Shown one piece after another: positions 5,841-9,727 of a stretch of DNA of 9,727 bases (position 1 is the first letter of the stretch; the number at the start of each line of letters is the position of its first letter). Origin of the DNA: CAZNRY01 sp964575675 (lineage in GTDB: Bacteria > Eisenbacteria > RBG-16-71-46 > CAIMUX01 > VGJL01); the NCBI GenBank assembly GCA_964575675.1, contig CAZNRY010000157.1:1-9727 (forward strand), in the 5' to 3' direction. Under the pieces are notes generated by a model. It was not told the DNA's origin. It saw nothing but the letters and a program-made list of their open reading frames with translations, and did not search any database. The position numbers were made by a program, and so were the translations under genes.

Positions 5841-6816
5841 ACCGGTTCGCATCATCGGCACGGGTTCCTTTGTACCCGAGAACGTGCTCACGAACGCCGA
5901 CGTCGAGAAGATCGTCGACACTTCCGACGAGTGGATCGTCACCCGGACCGGGGTCCGGGAGCGCAGGATCGCCCCGCCGGAAATGGCCGCGACCGATCTG
6001 GCATATCCGGCCGCCCAACGCGCCCTGGAGGACGCGGGGCTCACGGCGCAGGATCTCGACGGGATCATCGTCGCCACGGTCACGCCCGACCAGGTGTTCC
6101 CCTCCACTGGATGCCTTCTTCAGGCGCGTTTGGGGGCCGGGCAGGCTTGGGCCTTTGATCTAAGCGCCGCATGCTCAGGGTTCCTCTACTCGCTGCACGT
6201 GGCGCAGGCGATGATCGCCTGCGGCCAGCACGACACGATCCTCATCGTCGGCGCCGAGCTCCTCTCCCGCCTCACGAACTGGGAAGACCGGACGACCTGC
6301 ATCCTGCTCGCGGACGGCGCAGGCGCCGCGATCCTCGCTCCGGGCGACGATGACCACCGGATCCTCTCGCTCACCCTCGGCGCGGACGGGACCTACGGGT
6401 CTCTGATCGAGATGCCGGCCGGAGGCAGCAGGATGCCGGCGTCCGAGGAAACCGTCAGGCGGAAGCTGCACACGATTCACATGAAGGGCAACGAGGTGTT
6501 CAAGATGGGCGTGCGCGGGATGGCGGATGTTTCGCTCAAGGTCATCGAGCAGGCGGGCTACACGCCGGCCGACATCGACCTGTTCGTCCCGCACCAGGCG
6601 AATCTGCGAATCATCGAGGCGATCGCCAAGCGATTGGAGATCCCGGCCGAAAAGGTTTTCACGAACATCCACAAGTATGGTAATACCTCGGCAGCCTCGG
6701 TCCCCCTTGCTCTTGACGAGGCCCGCCGCACGGGTCGTCTGCGGTCGGGGGATCTGGTCCTGATGGCGGTCTTCGGCGGAGGGCTGACCTGGGGCGCGAC
6801 GCTGGTCCGGTGGTGA
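5809..6816 (+). CDS. fabH: beta-ketoacyl-ACP synthase III
   Basis: A 335-residue thiolase-fold enzyme that starts fatty acid synthesis by condensing an acyl-CoA (commonly acetyl-CoA) with malonyl-ACP. The catalytic triad is complete: Cys122 in DLSAACSGFLY, His262 in FVPHQANLRII and Asn292 in GNTSAAS (E. coli Cys112, His244, Asn274). Other landmarks: IIGTGSFVPENVLTN, TSDEWIVTRTGVRERRIA, LADGAGAAIL, HMKGNEVFKMGVR and AVFGGGLTWGATLVRW at the end. From GTG 5809 there is a tail of about 12 residues (Asn/Pro/Ser/Lys) before the first strand, longer than in E. coli, but no later start codon exists ahead of that strand. The 32-base overlap with plsX suggests translational coupling. Primer preference (straight or branched) cannot be told from the sequence. 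Confidence 0.96.
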   Translation: MNRPSAKSSARPVRIIGTGSFVPENVLTNADVEKIVDTSDEWIVTRTGVRERRIAPPEMAATDLAYPAAQRALEDAGLTAQDLDGIIVATVTPDQVFPSTGCLLQARLGAGQAWAFDLSAACSGFLYSLHVAQAMIACGQHDTILIVGAELLSRLTNWEDRTTCILLADGAGAAILAPGDDDHRILSLTLGADGTYGSLIEMPAGGSRMPASEETVRRKLHTIHMKGNEVFKMGVRGMADVSLKVIEQAGYTPADIDLFVPHQANLRIIEAIAKRLEIPAEKVFTNIHKYGNTSAASVPLALDEARRTGRLRSGDLVLMAVFGGGLTWGATLVRW

Positions 6817-6830
6817 CTCTTGATCGATGA

Positions 6831-6839
6831 AGGGGGGGG
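6831..6839 (+). promoter_or_regulatory. ribosome binding site for fabD (eight-G run)
   Basis: AGGGGGGGG directly precedes TTG 6841. It supports that start, which gives MKTAFLFPGQGSQ, over TTG 6820, which would translate the G-run itself into Gly-Gly-Gly. A homopolymer of this length is also a likely place for sequencing or replication slippage. Confidence 0.6.
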
Positions 6840-6840
6840 C

Positions 6841-7770
6841 TTGAAGACAGCATTCCTGTTCCCCGGACAGGGATCGCAGTTCGTCGGCATGGGACGCGAG
6901 CTCTCGGCGCAATCCGCGGAAGCGCGTCGCGTCTTCGAGCAGGCCGACGAGGTCCTTGGATTCGCGCTGTCGCAGCTCTGTTTCGAGGGTCCCGAGAGCG
7001 ATCTCAGGATGACCCAGAATACGCAGCCCGCGATCTTCACCCATTCGATCGCGGTGCTCAGGGCGATGGGAGCGCGCCCCCAGGAGGCCTTTCACGCGGC
7101 CGCCGGGCACAGCCTCGGGGAGTACACGGCCTACGTTGCGGCCGGGTCGCTCGGTTTCGAGGACGCTCTGCGCCTGGTCCGCCGTCGCGGCGAGCTGATG
7201 TTCAAGGCCGGCGTGGAAAGACCGGGGACGATGGCTGCGATCTTGGGGCTGGATCACGAAAAGCTGGTCGAGATTCTCGAGGAGGGTCTGGGCATCGTCG
7301 TTCCGGCCAATCTGAACTCGCCGGGGCAGGTCGTCATATCGGGAGAGGTGGCCGCGGTCGCCGACGCGATGGAGCGCTGCAGACGGGCCGGGGCCAAGAG
7401 GGCGATCGCGCTTGAGGTGAGCGGCGCGTTTCACTCGCCGCTCATGGATGGAGCCGCCCGCGGCCTCGAGGAGGCCCTGAAGGGGGTTCAGGTCTCACCC
7501 TCGAAGGTGCCGGTGTTCGCCAATGCGTCGGCCGCGGCGGTGACGGAGCCCGACGAAATCCGGCGCAGTCTGGTGCGGCAACTTCTCTCGCCCGTTCGGT
7601 GGGAAGAGTCCATTCGGGCCATGATTGCATCTGGCCATCACCGGTTTGTCGAGGTGGGCCCCGGCAAGGTGTTGACAGGGTTGGTGAGGAATATCGATCG
7701 GGCCGCGACGGCCATCTCGGTTTCGGGGCAGGAGGATATTGCCTCGCTGTCCCAAGGAGGGGGAGCATGA
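6841..7770 (+). CDS. fabD: malonyl-CoA:ACP transacylase
   Basis: A 309-residue protein, the same length as E. coli FabD, that moves malonyl from CoA to ACP to supply the elongation steps. Seen: FLFPGQGSQ with Gln10 (oxyanion hole), the nucleophile elbow GHSLGEY with Ser91, Arg116 in VRRRGELM (binds the malonyl carboxylate), His198 in SGAFHSPLM (catalytic), NLNSPGQVVISG, and the closing VGPGKVLTGLVRNIDR. Arg116 supports malonyl specificity over simple acyl groups. The start is TTG 6841, chosen by the G-rich binding site and by the family's usual MxxAFLFPGQGSQ beginning. It lies 24 bases after fabH and its stop overlaps the fabG start in ATGA. Confidence 0.96.
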   Translation: MKTAFLFPGQGSQFVGMGRELSAQSAEARRVFEQADEVLGFALSQLCFEGPESDLRMTQNTQPAIFTHSIAVLRAMGARPQEAFHAAAGHSLGEYTAYVAAGSLGFEDALRLVRRRGELMFKAGVERPGTMAAILGLDHEKLVEILEEGLGIVVPANLNSPGQVVISGEVAAVADAMERCRRAGAKRAIALEVSGAFHSPLMDGAARGLEEALKGVQVSPSKVPVFANASAAAVTEPDEIRRSLVRQLLSPVRWEESIRAMIASGHHRFVEVGPGKVLTGLVRNIDRAATAISVSGQEDIASLSQGGGA

Positions 7771-8522
7771 GCGATTCGGAGCGCCGTTCGCGTCTCGCCC
7801 TGGTCACCGGCGGGGCTCGAGGGATCGGCCGCGCCATCAGCCTGAGATTGGCGCGCGACGGCGCCGATATTGTCGTCGCCGATCTGATTGCCGACGGAGC
7901 GAACTGCGAGACCGTCCAGGAGGTCCGGTCGCTCGGCCGCAAGTGCATGTATGTCGCCTGCGACGTCTCGAACCATGAGGCGGTCGAGGCGATGGCGGCG
8001 GCCGTGTCCGGGGAGATGGGGACCGTCCAGATCCTGGTGAACAACGCCGGGATCACGAAGGACAACCTCCTCATCCGTATGCAACCGGGCGACTGGGACG
8101 CCGTGCTCGCCGTAAACCTGCGCGGGACATTCCTCTGCACGAAGAGCTTCGCGAGGGGAATGATGAAAGAGCGATGGGGTAGGATCGTGAGCATCGCCTC
8201 GGTCGTGGGCCTCACCGGTAACCGCGGGCAGGCGAATTATGCGGCATCGAAGGCCGGGATCATTGGGTTTACGATGTCCGTGGCCAAGGAGTTGGCCGAG
8301 CGGGGGATCACGGTAAACGCCGTGGCCCCTGGCTATATCGAGACGCCGATGACCTCGTCCTTGCCGGACGAGGTGAAGGCCGCGTTTCTGGAGAGGATCC
8401 CGGTCAAGAGCCTGGGTCTTCCGGAGGACGTGGCGAACGCCGTGGCGTATCTTGCTTCGGACGACGCGAGGTACGTGACGGGTCAAGTTCTGTCGGTGGA
8501 TGGTGGGATGTCGATGTCGTGA
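7767..8522 (+). CDS. fabG: 3-oxoacyl-ACP reductase
   Basis: A 251-residue short-chain dehydrogenase/reductase that reduces 3-oxoacyl-ACP with NADPH, the first reduction in each elongation cycle. Seen: the cofactor loop TGGARGIG (14-21), CDVSNHE, NNAGITKDNLLIRM from Asn92, and the catalytic Ser145, Tyr158 and Lys162 in SIASVVG and NYAASKAG, with the same Ser-Tyr-Lys spacing as E. coli FabG. It ends with VTGQVLSVDGGMSM. The ATG at 7767 shares ATGA with the fabD stop, and GGAGGGGGAG lies just upstream inside fabD, so the two are very likely translationally coupled. Several FabG-like reductases look alike, but its place between fabD and acpP makes the fatty acid role clear. Confidence 0.96.
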   Translation: MSDSERRSRLALVTGGARGIGRAISLRLARDGADIVVADLIADGANCETVQEVRSLGRKCMYVACDVSNHEAVEAMAAAVSGEMGTVQILVNNAGITKDNLLIRMQPGDWDAVLAVNLRGTFLCTKSFARGMMKERWGRIVSIASVVGLTGNRGQANYAASKAGIIGFTMSVAKELAERGITVNAVAPGYIETPMTSSLPDEVKAAFLERIPVKSLGLPEDVANAVAYLASDDARYVTGQVLSVDGGMSMS

Positions 8523-8523
8523 T

Positions 8524-8541
8524 GGGGCGCCCGTTCGCCCC
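8524..8541 (+). other. GC hairpin in the fabG-acpP gap
   Basis: GGGGCG (8524-8529) and CGCCCC (8536-8541) form a perfect six-base stem with a six-base loop, starting two bases after the fabG stop and ending directly before the acpP ribosome binding region. No T-run follows, so it is not a standard terminator. It could protect or mark the 5' end of an acpP-fabF transcript after processing, or slow translation slightly. The role is an inference. Confidence 0.5.
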
Positions 8542-8556
8542 GGGGAGGAAGGATCG

Positions 8557-8802
8557 ATGGAAAACTACGAGCAGAAGATCCGGGACATCATCGTCGAGCA
8601 GTTGGGAGTTGCCCCGGAGAAGGTGACGCCCGAAGCATCGTTCATCGACGACCTTGGCGCTGATTCGCTCGACACCGTCGAGCTCGTCATGGCGATCGAG
8701 GAAGCCTTCGAGATCGAGATCCCTGACGAGGCCGCGGAGAAGATGGAGCGGGTCAAGGACGCCATCCAGTACCTGAAGGATCATCACGAGGCGAAGAACT
8801 AG
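8557..8802 (+). CDS. acpP: acyl carrier protein
   Basis: An 81-residue acidic protein that carries growing acyl chains on a 4'-phosphopantetheine arm. The attachment site is Ser37 in DDLGADSLDTVELVMAIEE, the standard ACP signature. Helix IV follows as AAEKMERVKDAIQYLKDH. The start ATG 8557 is preceded by GGGGAGGAAGGA, one of the strongest ribosome binding regions of the window, fitting the need for abundant ACP. It follows fabG after 34 bases, the widest gap in the fab block, containing a hairpin. fabF follows 16 bases downstream, an order seen in many bacteria. Confidence 0.98.
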   Translation: MENYEQKIRDIIVEQLGVAPEKVTPEASFIDDLGADSLDTVELVMAIEEAFEIEIPDEAAEKMERVKDAIQYLKDHHEAKN

Positions 8803-8818
8803 GCGAGCAGGAGCGGCA

Positions 8819-9727
8819 ATGCCGGTGCCCTATCGGGTCGTTGTCACGGGGATGGGGGTCGTTTCCCCCATCGGTCTCACAGTCGATGCCTTCTGGGACG
8901 CGCTGATCGCAGGGCGTGGGGGCGTGGGGCCGATCACGCGCTTCGATGCATCTGCGATGGACGTGCGGATCGCGGCGGAGCTGAAGGGATTCGATCCGAG
9001 CCTGTACATGGAGGCCAAGGACATCAAACGGGCCGACCCGTTCGTCCATTACGCGATGGCCGCCGCGAAGCAGGCGCATTCCCAGGCGGGCCTGTCCCAA
9101 GGATCGGTCGATCCGCATCGCTTCGGCGTGATCATCGGGTCGGGAATCGGCGGGATCACGACCCTGGAGGCCCAGCACACCGTCTTGGTGAACAAGGGGC
9201 CGGGCCGCGTGAGTCCGTTCTTCGTCCCCATGATGATCGTCGACATGGCATCGGGCCATGTCTCGATGGAGTTCGGCGCCAAGGGATCGAACTACGCGAC
9301 CGTTTCGGCGTGCGCTTCCGGGGCGCACGCGATCGGCGAATCTTTCAAGCTCGTGCGGGACGGCCAGCTGGACGTCGTGGTGGCCGGCGGGGCCGAGGCT
9401 GCGATCACGCCCCTCTCGATGGCCGGATTCGCGTCGATGAAGGCCATCTCCCCTCGCAACGACGAACCGGAGCGGGCGAGCCGTCCCTTCGACCGCGATC
9501 GGGACGGGTTCGTGATGGGAGAGGGCGCCGGAGTGGTCGTCCTCGAAAGTCTGGAGCATGCGCGATCCCGCGGGGCGACGGCGCTCAGCGAGGTCGTGGG
9601 CTATGGTTCCACGGCGGACGCCTATCACATGACGGCGCCGGCCCCTGACGGGGAGGGCGCGGCGCGTGCGATCGGCCTGGCGCTGAAGTCGGCGGGGATT
9701 GCGCCGACTGACGTTGATTACATCAAT
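8819..9727 (+). CDS. fabF: beta-ketoacyl-ACP synthase II (3' end outside window)
   Basis: The first 303 codons of a gene that stays open to the last base; the full protein is normally about 410 residues. It condenses malonyl-ACP with the growing acyl-ACP. Seen: VVVTGMGVVSPIG at the N-terminus, GVIIGSGIGGI, SPFFVPMMIVDMASGH, the nucleophile Cys165 in TVSACASGAHAIGE (Cys163 in E. coli), AGGAEAAITPLSMAGF and SRPFDRDRDGFVMGEGAGV. The window ends at DVDYIN, where relatives continue with the AHGT motif holding the first catalytic His, so both active-site histidines lie outside. AGGAG at 8809-8813 precedes the ATG by five bases. FabF rather than FabB is favoured by its place after acpP and the FFVPMMIVDMASG segment. 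Confidence 0.95.
   Translation, partial: MPVPYRVVVTGMGVVSPIGLTVDAFWDALIAGRGGVGPITRFDASAMDVRIAAELKGFDPSLYMEAKDIKRADPFVHYAMAAAKQAHSQAGLSQGSVDPHRFGVIIGSGIGGITTLEAQHTVLVNKGPGRVSPFFVPMMIVDMASGHVSMEFGAKGSNYATVSACASGAHAIGESFKLVRDGQLDVVVAGGAEAAITPLSMAGFASMKAISPRNDEPERASRPFDRDRDGFVMGEGAGVVVLESLEHARSRGATALSEVVGYGSTADAYHMTAPAPDGEGAARAIGLALKSAGIAPTDVDYIN

Noticed and set aside
6175..7434. Minus-strand open frame of 419 codons opposite fabH and fabD
   Set aside because: It covers two well-supported genes whose active-site residues are all in the + frame; the antisense product has only composition typical of reversed GC-rich codons.
7599..7766. N-terminal extension of fabG from GTG 7599
   Set aside because: The extra residues are fabD read out of frame; ATG 7767 with the ATGA overlap and purine-rich site gives a standard FabG length.
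8500..8556. Longer acyl carrier protein from ATG/GTG 8500
   Set aside because: It would run through the end of fabG, the hairpin and the ribosome binding region; ATG 8557 gives the normal 81-residue ACP.
8753..9628. Minus-strand open frame of 291 codons opposite fabF
   Set aside because: fabF on the + strand is open to the window edge with clear motifs; the antisense frame is Arg/His/Asp-rich filler.
1..9727. Search for tRNA, rRNA, CRISPR repeats, insertion-sequence ends, phage or defence genes
   Set aside because: No cloverleaf, regularly spaced repeat, transposase motif or terminal inverted repeat was visible; nearly all bases are covered by housekeeping genes.

Overview
The window is a dense, one-directional stretch of bacterial chromosome. 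It is GC-rich (roughly low-to-mid 60% by eye), every supported gene is on the + strand, and most gaps are shorter than about 35 bases. It holds eleven complete protein genes plus a fragment at each edge. I see no tRNA, rRNA, CRISPR array, insertion sequence, phage gene or attachment site. The gene order yceD-rpmF-plsX-fabH-fabD-fabG-acpP-fabF is the classic bacterial type II fatty acid synthesis cluster. The upstream part (a COG2403-type P-loop protein, sucC, sucD, ndk) is a less usual attachment. High GC, frequent GTG/TTG starts, a Zn-ribbon L32 and the COG2403 protein suggest a GC-rich, possibly little-cultured phylum (an Eisenbacteria- or Gemmatimonadota-like lineage would fit). This placement is a guess from gene order and style, not from a phylogeny.

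Layout. Bases 2-79 are the last 25 codons of a gene, possibly a cytidylyltransferase-like nucleotidyltransferase. Bases 80-171 are a short non-coding leader with facing C-runs and G-runs that could fold in two competing ways around the next gene's ribosome binding site. Bases 172-1503 encode a protein of the cyclic 2,3-diphosphoglycerate synthetase/COG2403 family. Bases 1536-3561 are sucC and sucD (both subunits of succinyl-CoA synthetase), followed by ndk (3584-3997). Then come yceD/DUF177 (4008-4580), rpmF for ribosomal protein L32 (4587-4763, only 58 codons), plsX (4788-5840), fabH (5809-6816, starting inside plsX), fabD (6841-7770), fabG (7767-8522, ATGA overlap with fabD), acpP (8557-8802) and fabF (8819 to the window end, truncated after 303 codons, just before its first active-site His).

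How the genes fit together. SucCD makes a nucleoside triphosphate while converting succinyl-CoA to succinate. Ndk spreads that phosphate among the nucleotide pools. The phosphate-, nucleotide- and acyl-linked genes then run without a visible terminator into the membrane lipid block: PlsX makes acyl-phosphate for phospholipid synthesis, FabD loads malonyl groups on ACP, FabH starts chains, FabF elongates them and FabG does the first reduction. YceD and L32 tie the cluster to ribosome production, as in many bacteria. Most of the window is well-known housekeeping. The parts most worth a second look are the switch-like leader at 80-171, the bacterial COG2403 protein beside sucCD, and the hairpin before acpP. 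No clearly new multi-gene system was found.
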